From contig JAEZHS010000110.1 of assembly GCA_023436825.1 (NCBI GenBank), forward strand, positions 1 to 18,029: a stretch of 18,029 bases of DNA, read 5' to 3'. The translations under genes and the position numbers were made by a program. The notes under the pieces are model-generated. The model was not told the DNA's origin. It did not search any database and worked only from the letters and a program-made list of their open reading frames with translations. Numbering within the stretch: the stretch's first letter is position 1; the number at the start of each line of letters is the position of its first letter. The DNA comes from Pseudomonadota bacterium. GTDB lineage: Bacteria > Pseudomonadota > Alphaproteobacteria > Reyranellales > Reyranellaceae. Positions 1 through 6,990 of this stretch are shown here, piece after piece.

Positions 1-58
1 CCACGCCCTCGGCCGCGAAGGCGCGGGCCAGCATGTCGGTTACCTGCAGCTTGCTCAT
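1..58 (-). CDS. Probable thiamine-pyrophosphate-dependent enzyme, N-terminus only
   Basis: Only the first 19 codons are inside the window. The peptide begins MSKLQVTDMLARAFAAEGV, which resembles the opening of acetolactate-synthase-like TPP-binding proteins (a helix ending in 'AEGV' before the first TPP-domain strand). The ATG (minus strand, 58-56) overlaps the TGA of the upstream CoxG-like gene in an ATGA arrangement, a sign of translational coupling within the TauD-CoxG operon. A GGAGA Shine-Dalgarno lies just upstream, inside the CoxG coding end. The family call rests on a very short stretch and could be wrong; the existence of the gene is well supported by the start, the ribosome site and the overlap. 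Confidence 0.55.
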   Translation of the reverse strand, partial: MSKLQVTDMLARAFAAEGV

Positions 59-693
59 TTCGGTGTCTCCCTATGTCCGAAGAGGCTGCGCAACCACGAC
101 AGGAAGGCGCGCCACATGAGGTTGCCGACCCGTAGCTCGGCGGCGGGCGGCGGCGATGGTGATGGGGCTGCCGGCGGGGGCGTTGCCGCCGCCATGGACG
201 TTTCCGTTACGGATGTTGCGGCTGCGGCGGGAGCGCGTACCGCGGGGCCCCGCTCGGCCACCAGCTTGGCGAGATTGGTCGAGAACTCGGCCAGCAGGGC
301 GCGCGCGACATGGACGCCGCCGGCATTGGCGAAGGTTTCGAGCGGACCCGAGACGGTGAAATTGCCGTCGATGGCAAGCTCGGTCGTCTCCTTGCCCGTG
401 ACCTTGACGTTGCCCGTGGCCAGCGCGCGCGAGGCGCCGCGGCCGTCGATGCCGCGCCCTTCGATGGTGCAGGTGCGCGCGGCGTCATCGAAAGCGAGGG
501 TGGCCTCGCCGCGGAACACCGCGACCGTCGGCCCGAACTTCACGCGCACCGAGCCGCGCCACAGCCCGTCGCCCTGGTCGGGTGACAATGTGGCGCCAGG
601 AATGCACGAGGCGACCAGCGCGGGGTCGCTCAATAACGGCCAGACCTCAGCGGCCGGCAGCGGGATCGTGGTCTGCTCGCTCAGCGACGGCAT
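55..693 (-). CDS. CoxG-like SRPBCC family protein with C-terminal amphipathic helix
   Basis: 212 residues from the ATG at 693; the reading frame is open further upstream, but that part overlaps the dioxygenase gene, so this start is chosen. Residues 1-150 carry the SRPBCC/CoxG pattern: 'AAEVWPLLSDPALVASCIPGA' near 14-34, then 'VKFGPTVAVFRGEA' and 'GNVKVTGKE' strands. The domain is followed by an Ala/Pro-rich linker (about 155-188) and a terminal helix around 'LMWRAFLSWLRSLFG' that looks membrane-peripheral. CoxG family members work with molybdenum CO-dehydrogenase-type enzymes, usually docking them at the membrane. No coxSML-type genes are visible here, so the partner is unknown; a general hydrophobic-ligand-binding role is the alternative. 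It starts 2 bases after the dioxygenase stop and overlaps the next gene by 4 bases, so the three are one operon. Confidence 0.8.
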   Translation of the reverse strand: MPSLSEQTTIPLPAAEVWPLLSDPALVASCIPGATLSPDQGDGLWRGSVRVKFGPTVAVFRGEATLAFDDAARTCTIEGRGIDGRGASRALATGNVKVTGKETTELAIDGNFTVSGPLETFANAGGVHVARALLAEFSTNLAKLVAERGPAVRAPAAAATSVTETSMAAATPPPAAPSPSPPPAAELRVGNLMWRAFLSWLRSLFGHRETPK

Positions 694-695
694 GG

Positions 696-1544
696 TTACG
701 CGGCGACCTGCCGTTCTGCCCCGTTCTGCATGATGGTGGTGCGCCAGTGGATGCGCGGCTGGTCGATCGGATAGCCGCCGCACGCCTTGTGCAGGCCGCA
801 GCGATTGTCCCAGATCACGATGTCGCCCTTCTGCCACTTATGCTGGTACTGCGCCGGCGTGTCGACCATGTAGGGCGTCAGCTCCCGCACCAGCGCATCG
901 CTGTCGGTCTCGCTCATCCCCTGGATACGCACGATGTGGTGCGGGTTGGCGTAGAGCGACGTGCGGCCCGTTTCCTCGTGCACGCGCACCATCGGATAGA
1001 CGGCAGGCGGCTTCTGCCGGTCCTCGGGCTCCAGCAGCTCATGGCCCTCGCGCTTCTTGCCGCCGTAGATGTATTCCGCCTTGAGCCCGGCGATGCGCTG
1101 CTTCAGGCCATCGGGCAGCGAACCGTAGGCCTCGTACATGCTGGCGAACGCCGTGTCGCCACCGGTCGAGGGAATGGCGACGCCATAGAGTTGCGTGCCC
1201 TTGCAGACCTCCGTGTCCCACGGCGAGTCGGTGTGCCAGTGGCCGCCGCGATTGTAGATCGCCTGGTTGACCTGGCCGTCGGCCTTGCGCGTGCCGATGC
1301 CCATGACGGTGAGCTCGGGATGCTCCGGGTCGCGCGTCTTCCTCACGCGATGCGGCTTCAGCCGGCCGAAGCGGCGGGAATAGGCCAGGAATTCGTCCTT
1401 GGTGAGCGTCTGGCCGCGCACGATCATCACGATGCTGTCGAGCCAGGTGCGATAGAGCGTCTGCCAGTCCGCGTCGCTCAGCGTGCGGACGTCGACGCCG
1501 CTGATCAGGGCGCCGATCTTGGGGTGAGGCCGTTCGATCTGCAT
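696..1544 (-). CDS. TauD/TfdA-family 2-oxoglutarate Fe(II)-dependent dioxygenase
   Basis: 282 residues, normal for the TauD/TfdA family. The iron site is visible: H104 and D106 in 'GHWHTDSPW' and the distal His, H252, in 'WDNRCGLHKA'. R268 in 'HWRTT' is in the expected place to bind 2-oxoglutarate. 'GVAIPSTGGDTAFASMYEAY' (121-140) is also typical. The family hydroxylates a substrate carbon, often next to a sulfonate, ether or carboxylate, using 2-oxoglutarate and O2; the substrate here cannot be read. It is the first gene of a minus-strand operon with the CoxG-like and TPP-enzyme genes, and diverges from the Bug-remnant/CMD/SDR/amidase operon across 83 bases that must hold both promoters. Confidence 0.92.
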   Translation of the reverse strand: MQIERPHPKIGALISGVDVRTLSDADWQTLYRTWLDSIVMIVRGQTLTKDEFLAYSRRFGRLKPHRVRKTRDPEHPELTVMGIGTRKADGQVNQAIYNRGGHWHTDSPWDTEVCKGTQLYGVAIPSTGGDTAFASMYEAYGSLPDGLKQRIAGLKAEYIYGGKKREGHELLEPEDRQKPPAVYPMVRVHEETGRTSLYANPHHIVRIQGMSETDSDALVRELTPYMVDTPAQYQHKWQKGDIVIWDNRCGLHKACGGYPIDQPRIHWRTTIMQNGAERQVAA

Positions 1545-1627
1545 GGCGCAAGTCTACGCCGACCATGGTGCTGGTAAAGTCTCACCGGATCGCCCAGCAT
1601 CACGATCAAACAGAAGCGGAGAAAATC

Positions 1628-1837
1628 GTGCGTCGCATCGCGGCTTTCGTTTTCGCTGTCCTGCCTGCGCTGCCGGTTGCAGCCCAGGGAACCTATCCCA
1701 ACCGCGGCCTCTACGCGCCGCCCGGCACACCCAAGCCCGCGCTCGAGACGCTGAGCAAGGCACTGCGCGCCAAACTTTCCTCGCAGATCGACCTGTGGCA
1801 ACCGATCATCGAGAAGGCCGGTATCCAGGCGGAGTAG
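1628..1837 (+). pseudogene. Collapsed Bug/TctC-type periplasmic solute-binding protein gene
   Basis: A 69-codon reading frame from GTG 1628, with AGCGGAGA ahead of it. It joins a good signal peptide (RRIAAFVFAVLPALPVAAQ, then 'YPNR', the hallmark mature start of Bug/TctC proteins) directly to pieces of the family's C-terminus: 'LYAPPGTPKPALETLSKAL' and the terminal 'IDLWQPIIEKAGIQAE'. Full-length members have about 320 residues, so some 250 are missing, apparently in two in-frame deletions (after YPNR, and between 'KALRAKL' and 'SSQIDLW'). The stop lies where the normal C-terminus would end. It cannot bind a ligand as the family does. It leads the plus-strand operon, ending 3 bases before the CMD gene. 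It may still be translated as a tiny secreted peptide. Confidence 0.75.
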
Positions 1838-1840
1838 CCC

Positions 1841-2596
1841 ATGACCACGCGCACATCCTTGCGGGGCAAGGGAGAGGCCATGCGCCGCCGGCTGTTCAGC
1901 GACGACGACGGCGCCCCGACTTTCATGCGAACCCTCAACACCGAGGCCCTCTACGGTGCGATCTGGAGCCGGCCCGGTCTCGCGATCGAGGATCGCATGG
2001 TCTCTGCCCTGGCCGCGCTGGGCGCCGCGCAGCGCCTGAAGAAGCTTCGCCGCCATGTCGCGGCCGCGCTCGAGCTCGGCCTGCCGCCGCGCGCGATCCT
2101 CGAGATCCTGATCCAGATCGGCATCTATGCCGGCTTCGCCGCCTCGGAGGAGGCGGTCGAGCAGGCCGCCGCCGTGTTCGCCGAGCGCGGCGTCGCGATG
2201 CCGGAGGAAACGGCGCGCGAGGATTCCCTGGAGGCGCTGAGCGAGCGGGGTCGCCAGCTGATGCGCCAATTGCACGGCGATCGCGCAACCGAGGGCTATG
2301 CGGCGCCCGACAACCCCGTCACCGGCGCGCTCTATCCCTTGGCAATCCAGTACGGCTATGGCGAGATCTGGTTCCGGCCGGGCCTCGATTTGCGCCGACG
2401 CGCGCTGGTCGCCGTCGCCGCCTTCACGGCGCTCAAGCTCGATGGTCAGGTGAAGAAGTTCGGCCAGTCGGCGCTCAACATGGGCCTGAGCCGGACCGAG
2501 GTGATCGAGGCGGTGATCCAGACGGCGCCGCTCACCGGCTTTGCTCCCGCGCTGAACGCCCTGGGCGGGCTCGGCGAGGCGCTGAGAGGAACATGA
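1841..2596 (+). CDS. Carboxymuconolactone decarboxylase-like protein, two CMD domains
   Basis: 251 residues from ATG 1841, preceded by GGCGGAG; an internal ATG at 1880 (M14) is possible. Two CMD-type helical domains are seen. The first, about 36-115, contains 'WSRPGLAIEDRMVSALAAL' and 'LEILIQIGIYAGF'. The second, about 165-248, contains 'YGEIWFRPGLDLRRRALVAVAAFTAL' and 'EVIEAVIQTAPLTGF'. There is no cysteine anywhere in the protein, so the CxxC peroxidatic chemistry of AhpD relatives is excluded. This fits the gamma-carboxymuconolactone-decarboxylase branch better, although the ligand is unknown. It sits between the Bug remnant and an SDR gene in one plus-strand operon. Confidence 0.85.
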   Translation: MTTRTSLRGKGEAMRRRLFSDDDGAPTFMRTLNTEALYGAIWSRPGLAIEDRMVSALAALGAAQRLKKLRRHVAAALELGLPPRAILEILIQIGIYAGFAASEEAVEQAAAVFAERGVAMPEETAREDSLEALSERGRQLMRQLHGDRATEGYAAPDNPVTGALYPLAIQYGYGEIWFRPGLDLRRRALVAVAAFTALKLDGQVKKFGQSALNMGLSRTEVIEAVIQTAPLTGFAPALNALGGLGEALRGT

Positions 2597-2622
2597 GGAG
2601 TGGGCGACGAAGGAGACGGATC

Positions 2623-3378
2623 ATGGATCTCGGATTGAAAGGCAAGAAGGTCGCCGTCACGGGCGGCAGCAAGGGCATCGGTCGCGCCATCGCCGCGGGC
2701 TTCGCCGCCGAGGGCGCCGGCGTGTCGATCTGCGCCCGCAACGCCGCCGAGGTCGATGCGACCGTGGCGTCGCTGAAGGGCAAGGGCGTGAAGGCGTTCG
2801 GCCAGGCCCTCGACGTCGCCGACGGGCCGGCGCTGGCGGCCTGGGTCGCCGCCAGCGCGGATGCCCTGGGCGGCCTCGACGCCCTGGTCTGCAACGTGAG
2901 CGCGCTCGCGGTCGGCGATTCGGCCGAGAGCTGGCAGAAGTCCTTTTCGGTCGACATGATGCACACCGTCAACGCCGTGCAGGCGGCCGTGCCGTTCCTC
3001 GAGAAATCGAGCTCGGGTTCGATCGTGCTGATCTCCAGCGTCTCCGGCTTCGAGGTCGATTTCGCCGCCGGTTCCTACGGCGCCATCAAGGCGGCGCTGA
3101 TCCATTACGCCAAGGGCCTGAGCCGCCAGCTCGTCGGCAAGGGCATCCGCGTCAACTGCGTGTCGCCCGGCAACACCTATTTCGACGGCGGCATCTGGCA
3201 GAACATCGAGAAGAACATGCCCGACCTGTTCGCCTCGACGCTCAAGGTCAACCCGACGGGCAAGTTCGGCACCGCCGAGGAGGTGGCGAACGGCGTCGTC
3301 TTCATCTCGAGCCCGATGGCCAGCCGGATCTCCGGGACCAACCTGGTGATCGACGGCGCGCTCACGGTCGCTGTGTAG
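2623..3378 (+). CDS. SDR-family NAD(P)-dependent oxidoreductase
   Basis: 251 residues from ATG 2623, preceded by AAGGAGA; the frame stays open far upstream but those codons overlap the CMD gene. Classical SDR: cofactor motif TGGSKGIG (13-20), 'LDVAD' (63-67), 'CNVSA' (90-94) where NNAG is usual, catalytic S139, Y152 and K156 in 'ISSVSG' and 'SYGAIKAAL', and 'RVNCVSPG' (176-183). The 'NVSA' replacement of NNAG occurs in several SDR groups and does not break the catalytic set. The likely role is oxidation or reduction of an alcohol/ketone intermediate of the operon's pathway. It is 26 bases after the CMD gene and 11 bases before the amidase. Confidence 0.93.
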   Translation: MDLGLKGKKVAVTGGSKGIGRAIAAGFAAEGAGVSICARNAAEVDATVASLKGKGVKAFGQALDVADGPALAAWVAASADALGGLDALVCNVSALAVGDSAESWQKSFSVDMMHTVNAVQAAVPFLEKSSSGSIVLISSVSGFEVDFAAGSYGAIKAALIHYAKGLSRQLVGKGIRVNCVSPGNTYFDGGIWQNIEKNMPDLFASTLKVNPTGKFGTAEEVANGVVFISSPMASRISGTNLVIDGALTVAV

Positions 3379-3389
3379 GGGACCGGCTC

Positions 3390-4331
3390 ATGAGCGGACA
3401 CGGCAAGCACACGATCCACCGGGATTGCATCCACCACGGCTGGGACAATTCCTTCAAGCCGCGCGTCACCATCAAGCCCGGGGAGACCGTCGAGTTCGAG
3501 ACGCTGGACGCCTCGTCGGGCCAGCTCTCCAAGACCTCGACCGCGGCCGATCTGGCGAAGCTCGATCTCGGCCGCGTCAATCCGGTCACCGGCCCGGTAC
3601 TCATCGACGGTGCCCAGCCCGGCGATGCGCTCAAGGTCACGCTGCTGTCATTCAAGCCGTCGGGCTGGGGCTGGACCGGCAACATCCCGGGCTTCGGCCT
3701 GCTGGCCGACCAGTTCCCCGACGCCCGGCTGCATCACTGGCACTATGACGCGAGCCTGGCGCCCGCGATGTACGGTCCGGGTGGTCGGGTGCCGCTAAAA
3801 CCCTTCACCGGCACGATCGGCGTGGCGCCGGCGGCGCCCGGGCTGCACAGCATCATCCCGCCGCGCAATGTCGGCGGCAACATGGACGTGCGCGACATCA
3901 CCGAGGGCACCGAGCTCTGGCTGCCGGTCGAGGTTGCGGGCGCCCTGTTCTCGGTGGGCGACACCCACGCCGCGCAAGGCGATGGCGAGGTCTGCGGCAC
4001 GGCGATCGAAAGCCCGATCGATGTCGCGCTGAAGTTCGACCTGGTGAAGGACGCCAATCTCAGGATGCCGCGCTACGTCACGCCGGGCCCGGTCACCAGC
4101 CATTTCGACAAGAAAGGCTATGAGGTCACCACCGGTATCGGCCCCGACCTGATGGAAGGGGCCCGCGTGGCGGTCAGCGAGATGATCGACCTGCTGAGCC
4201 GCCGTTTCGGTTATTCGCCGGTCGACGCTTACATGCTGTGCAGCGTCTGTGCGGACTTGCGCATCAGCTCCATCGTCGACGTGCCGAACTGGGTCGTCTC
4301 GATGTACTTTCCGCGGATCGTCCTGGAGTAG
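3390..4331 (+). CDS. Acetamidase/formamidase family amidohydrolase
   Basis: 313 residues, normal for the FmdA/AmdA family. Visible family blocks are 'NPVTGPV' (64-70), 'PPRNVGGNMD' (157-166) and 'FSVGDTHAAQGDGEVCGTAIE' (187-207). These enzymes hydrolyse short amides to a carboxylate and ammonia in the cytoplasm. It is the last gene of the plus-strand catabolic operon, preceded by GGGGA, and ends 10 bases before a strong hairpin. Together with the dioxygenase, SDR and CMD proteins it suggests degradation of a small nitrogen-containing compound; that is inference from neighbours only. Confidence 0.92.
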   Translation: MSGHGKHTIHRDCIHHGWDNSFKPRVTIKPGETVEFETLDASSGQLSKTSTAADLAKLDLGRVNPVTGPVLIDGAQPGDALKVTLLSFKPSGWGWTGNIPGFGLLADQFPDARLHHWHYDASLAPAMYGPGGRVPLKPFTGTIGVAPAAPGLHSIIPPRNVGGNMDVRDITEGTELWLPVEVAGALFSVGDTHAAQGDGEVCGTAIESPIDVALKFDLVKDANLRMPRYVTPGPVTSHFDKKGYEVTTGIGPDLMEGARVAVSEMIDLLSRRFGYSPVDAYMLCSVCADLRISSIVDVPNWVVSMYFPRIVLE

Positions 4332-4334
4332 CGC

Positions 4335-4369
4335 AAAAAAAGGCCCACCCGATGGGGATCAGGTGGGCC
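4335..4369 (-). terminator. Strong hairpin with T-tract on the minus strand
   Basis: GGCCCACC (4342-4349) pairs perfectly with GGTGGGCC (4362-4369), with an inner GAT/ATC pairing around a GGGG loop. Seven A residues (4335-4341) precede it on the plus strand. Read on the minus strand this is a textbook intrinsic terminator (GC stem then seven T). On the plus strand the hairpin lies just after the amidase stop but has no T-tract, so for that operon it would be a weak terminator or a 3' stabiliser. No minus-strand gene is seen that needs it. Confidence 0.7.
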
Positions 4370-4380
4370 CGCCACACGAC

Positions 4381-4422
4381 CCGACGATGGGGGAAGAGAG
4401 CTTGCGCATGCAAGCTCGTCGG
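4381..4422. other. Compound inverted repeat in the leader region of the REC-Crp gene
   Basis: AGCTTGC (4399-4405) and GCAAGCT (4410-4416) form a 7-bp stem with loop GCAT. Outside it CCGACG (4381-4386) pairs with CGTCGG (4417-4422), leaving a 12-base purine-rich bulge on the 5' side. A second nested repeat follows: GGTTGC (4456-4461) with GCAACC (4490-4495), enclosing CGTAC/GTACG. The region 4332-4552 contains no gene. These could be operator sites or structured RNA; nothing shows which. Confidence 0.35.
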
Positions 4423-4489
4423 GACGCAACGGACTAATGTCCCCATTGCGATCATGGTTGCCGTACGCAAGAGTACGCTTCGTCGGTCC

Positions 4490-4514
4490 GCAACCTGACG
4501 GCTGTGGCGGCGTT
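4490..4514 (+). promoter_or_regulatory. EcfG-like promoter, GCAAC-N16-CGTT
   Basis: GCAAC (4490-4494), a 16-base spacer and CGTT (4511-4514). It differs from the alphaproteobacterial general-stress consensus GGAAC-N16/17-CGTT by one base. It lies 38 bases before the REC-Crp ATG and would give a leader of roughly 30 bases. The same element recurs before other genes to the right. Confidence 0.42.
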
Positions 4515-4552
4515 ATATCCATTGGGACAGCAGGGTGTGGGGCAAAGCTAGA

Positions 4553-5602
4553 ATGCCAGACGCTACCGACGTTGGGCGTCCGCGTATCCTTATCGCCGAG
4601 GACAACTACCTCGTTGCGGATGAGCTGAGGGAAGTCGTTCGCGGCTGCGGCTACGCCGTAGCCGGTGCGGCGGCGTCGGTCGAAAGGGGCCTCGCCCTGA
4701 TCGCCAAGGATGCGGTGGACGGGGCCGTGCTCGATATCGATCTTGCCGGCACGCCCAGCTTCCCGATGTGTCGGGCGCTCGTGGACAAGGGTGTCCCGTT
4801 CCTGTTCCTGAGCGCCTACAGCGCCAACACGGTCGTGCCGGCCGAGTTCAGCAAGGCGCTGCATCTTCCCAAGCCTCTCGTCGCCGCCGACCTGAGGTTG
4901 GCCCTGCAGACCCTGGTCGGCGCGCCGCCGGAGGACCGACCGATGCAGGCAGAGCCGGTCTTCGCCAATGCCATCCTGGACTCGTTGCCGTCCGCTGCGA
5001 AGTCGACGTTTGTGGCGTCGCTCGAGCGCGTTCCGCTGCGGCAAGGCGAGGTTCTGGATCTTCCCGATCGGCCGATCGGCTACGTCCACTTCCCGGTCGA
5101 GGGCCTGGTGTCGATCTTTGTCGGCACCACGGCGGCGACGCGCATCGAACTCGCCAGCGTGGGCCGCGACGGCATGACCGCGCCCGGTGTCCTGCTGGGC
5201 GACAACATCTCGCCCGGTCAGACGACCGTGCAGGCGAGCGGTAGCGCCTGGCGCATCGCGGCAGGTACCCTGCGGCAGCTCACCGAGAACGATGCCGGCC
5301 TGCGCCACAATCTGCTCGGTCAGGTCGGCGCAGCGCTGCGTCATCTCGCTGAAACAGTCTCGTACAGCGGCCGCGCCACCATCGTCGAGCGGCTGGCGCG
5401 CTGGCTGCTGCAGGCGAGCTGGCGCCTGGGCAGCCGGCGACTCGAGCTGACGCACGACGCGCTGGCGGAAATCCTCGGCGTACGGAGGCCGAGTGTGACA
5501 ACCAGCCTACAAATGCTGGAGGGCAGGCATCTGATCCGCTCGACGCGGCGCGCCGTCGTGGTGCTCGACCCGGCAGGATTGGCCGAGCTGGCGCGGCGCT
5601 GA
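4553..5602 (+). CDS. Response regulator: N-terminal receiver fused to a Crp/Fnr-type regulator
   Basis: 349 residues from ATG 4553 (an in-frame GTG at 4535 is the alternative; neither has a strong ribosome site). Residues 10-123 are a receiver: acidic pair E16/D17, phospho-acceptor D61 in 'AVLDIDLAG', S87 in the Thr/Ser position and K107 in 'LPKPL'. Residues about 135-250 fold like a Crp/Fnr effector domain ('RQGEVLDLPDRPIGYVHFPVEGLVSIF') but lack the cAMP-binding phosphate cassette. Residues 275-349 are the Crp helix-turn-helix, with 'LTHDALAEILGVRRPSVTTSLQ' the recognition unit. A phosphorylation input in front of a Crp output is unusual. Its receiver resembles the stand-alone receiver at 7390-7752, sharing 'DGAVLDI-L' and 'GVPF-FL' blocks, so an HWE-type kinase nearby may phosphorylate it. 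Confidence 0.88.
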   Translation: MPDATDVGRPRILIAEDNYLVADELREVVRGCGYAVAGAAASVERGLALIAKDAVDGAVLDIDLAGTPSFPMCRALVDKGVPFLFLSAYSANTVVPAEFSKALHLPKPLVAADLRLALQTLVGAPPEDRPMQAEPVFANAILDSLPSAAKSTFVASLERVPLRQGEVLDLPDRPIGYVHFPVEGLVSIFVGTTAATRIELASVGRDGMTAPGVLLGDNISPGQTTVQASGSAWRIAAGTLRQLTENDAGLRHNLLGQVGAALRHLAETVSYSGRATIVERLARWLLQASWRLGSRRLELTHDALAEILGVRRPSVTTSLQMLEGRHLIRSTRRAVVVLDPAGLAELARR

Positions 5603-6147
5603 CTTGATTGTTCTTTTCCCACTAAGGGGAGGGGAACATGAGGAATACAAATCGGCTGCCGGCTGCAACTAATGGCGTAATCACGGCATTAACACGGCAT
5701 GCAATCCAAACATTACCATGCCCGGCCCGTCGTGCTGCGGGAACTCTCCCTGTTGCGTGCGTTGGGCGCCAGCCTGCGCACTTCCCGTCGGCCCGCCAGG
5801 CTCCGCGCTCGGTCGTTGCCGCTCGATGTCCTGCCCAAGACTGATTCGGTCGCCATGTTGGCTCCTCCGGGCGTTGCTCCCTTGGCGCCAGACAAGAGGC
5901 CATGAACGCACTGACCTGACACGGCGAGAGCAACATGCGTGGAGCTGCAGTGCGTGCTTCAGTGGCAGGGCTCATGTCTGCTTCGGGGCGGCACGTCTGA
6001 TCGTGCCTTGCGTGCAGGGAGCATGATTGGCCAGCGTCCGCCATTGTGAGGCGATGGTGAGAAGGACGAGCTGATTCGCCGGTCGATCGGCGTCCGCCGC
6101 CATATATTCGCACATTGCGGCACGTTGCAGGCATTCGGCCTTGGACC
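5603..6147. other. 545-base interval without a convincing gene
   Basis: This lies between two convergent genes, REC-Crp (+) and the HisKA_2 kinase (-). A very good ribosome site (AGGGGAGGGGAAC) stands before ATG 5638, but the 68-codon frame that follows has no recognisable protein character. CACGGCAT occurs twice, 11 bases apart (5682-5689 and 5693-5700). GGAAC-N15-CGTT occurs at 5740-5763, one base too short for the stress-promoter spacing. An imperfect palindrome starting CGCCGGTCG lies near 6078-6093. No clear terminator with a T-tract was seen for either flanking gene. Confidence 0.5.
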
Positions 6148-6900
6148 TCACCCGTCCTTCTCCGGGTCGTTCGCATGGCTGGTACCGGCAGCTCGCTCGC
6201 GCACGCTTCCTTGTCGTGCTCGCGACGGTGGGAACTCGACCTCGAACACAAGGCCCAGTTCGCTTGACGACATCGCGAGACGCGCGCCGACGCCTTCCAT
6301 CAGCGACCGCACCAGCTTCAAGCCGACGCCGGCATGGCGCGTCTCATCGAACCCATCCGGCAAACCAACGCCGTCATCGGCGATTTGCACAACGACGGCG
6401 CCATCGGAAGCCGTGGTCGCGGTCACTGTCATTTCCACCGGCAGCCCGGTTGGGTGTGCGTACTTCATGGCGTTGGTCACGATCTCCGAAAAGGCGAGGG
6501 TGAGCGCCGAGGCCTGAGCGGCATCGACGCGGCACTGCCTGGCGAACGTCCAGGTCAGGCGCAATCGCTGCTCGAATACACTCGATGCCTCGAATTCCCG
6601 GAACAGGTCGGTGAGCACCTGCCCGACATCCACGTCGTCCTTATCGGGCGCGCGGCTGATCGCGTGGTGCAGCCGGGAAATGCCGAGGAGGCGACTGTGG
6701 TGCAGACGCAGCATGTCGAGGACCGATTGGCGGGATAGCGACTCCGGCCCGAGTGCCGCCGCCTTGATCTGCCGTTGGACGAGTGCCGCCAGTTGACCAA
6801 GTTCGTTTGCGATGCGGTGGTTCGCCTCGACCGTACGATCCAGCGGTGCGACGTGCGTCTGCGCCGCGGCTGCCGTCATCGTCATGATGGTTGTGGCCAT
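6148..6900 (-). CDS. Soluble HisKA_2-type sensor histidine kinase without sensor domain
   Basis: 250 residues. The phospho-acceptor helix comes almost at once: H28 in 'VEANHRIANELGQLAALVQRQ', resembling HisKA_2/HWE H-boxes. The ATP-binding GHKL domain follows: N-box 'FSEIVTNAMKYAHP' (137-150, N143), 'DDGVGLP' (175-181) and 'GVGLKLVRSLMEG' (191-203). There is no transmembrane or PAS domain, so the signal must come from protein partners or another kinase. In alphaproteobacteria this kinase class commonly feeds the PhyR/EcfG general stress response; that link is inferred here. Candidate receivers in the window are the REC-Crp fusion and the single receiver at 7390-7752. Start chosen at ATG 6900; M6 is an alternative. 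Confidence 0.88.
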   Translation of the reverse strand: MATTIMTMTAAAAQTHVAPLDRTVEANHRIANELGQLAALVQRQIKAAALGPESLSRQSVLDMLRLHHSRLLGISRLHHAISRAPDKDDVDVGQVLTDLFREFEASSVFEQRLRLTWTFARQCRVDAAQASALTLAFSEIVTNAMKYAHPTGLPVEMTVTATTASDGAVVVQIADDGVGLPDGFDETRHAGVGLKLVRSLMEGVGARLAMSSSELGLVFEVEFPPSRARQGSVRERAAGTSHANDPEKDG

Positions 6901-6990
6901 GACCCATTAGGTCGGCAAAATTCCTTCTATTACAAGGTGTTACCCACTAATTGCTGGCAACGGCCGCCTTGCCGTCCTTATCACCTTTTG

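Noticed and set aside
1543..2622. Upstream extension of the SDR reading frame to 1543
   Set aside because: It overlaps the Bug remnant and the CMD gene in another frame and is Arg/Pro/Ala-rich noise; the SDR fold begins at 2623 after a good ribosome site.
4229..5455. 408-codon minus-strand frame opposite the REC-Crp gene
   Set aside because: It would give the terminator at 4335-4369 a purpose, but it runs past that terminator, and its sequence is Arg/Gln/Gly-rich shadow without motifs.
5740..5763. GGAAC-N15-CGTT as a further stress promoter
   Set aside because: Its spacing is one base short of the accepted 16-17 and no convincing gene follows on that strand.
5638..5844. 68-codon plus-strand frame behind a strong ribosome site
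   Set aside because: The ribosome site is good, but the product has no hydrophobic, helical or domain pattern and the region resembles no coding neighbour; kept only as a note in the intergenic entry.
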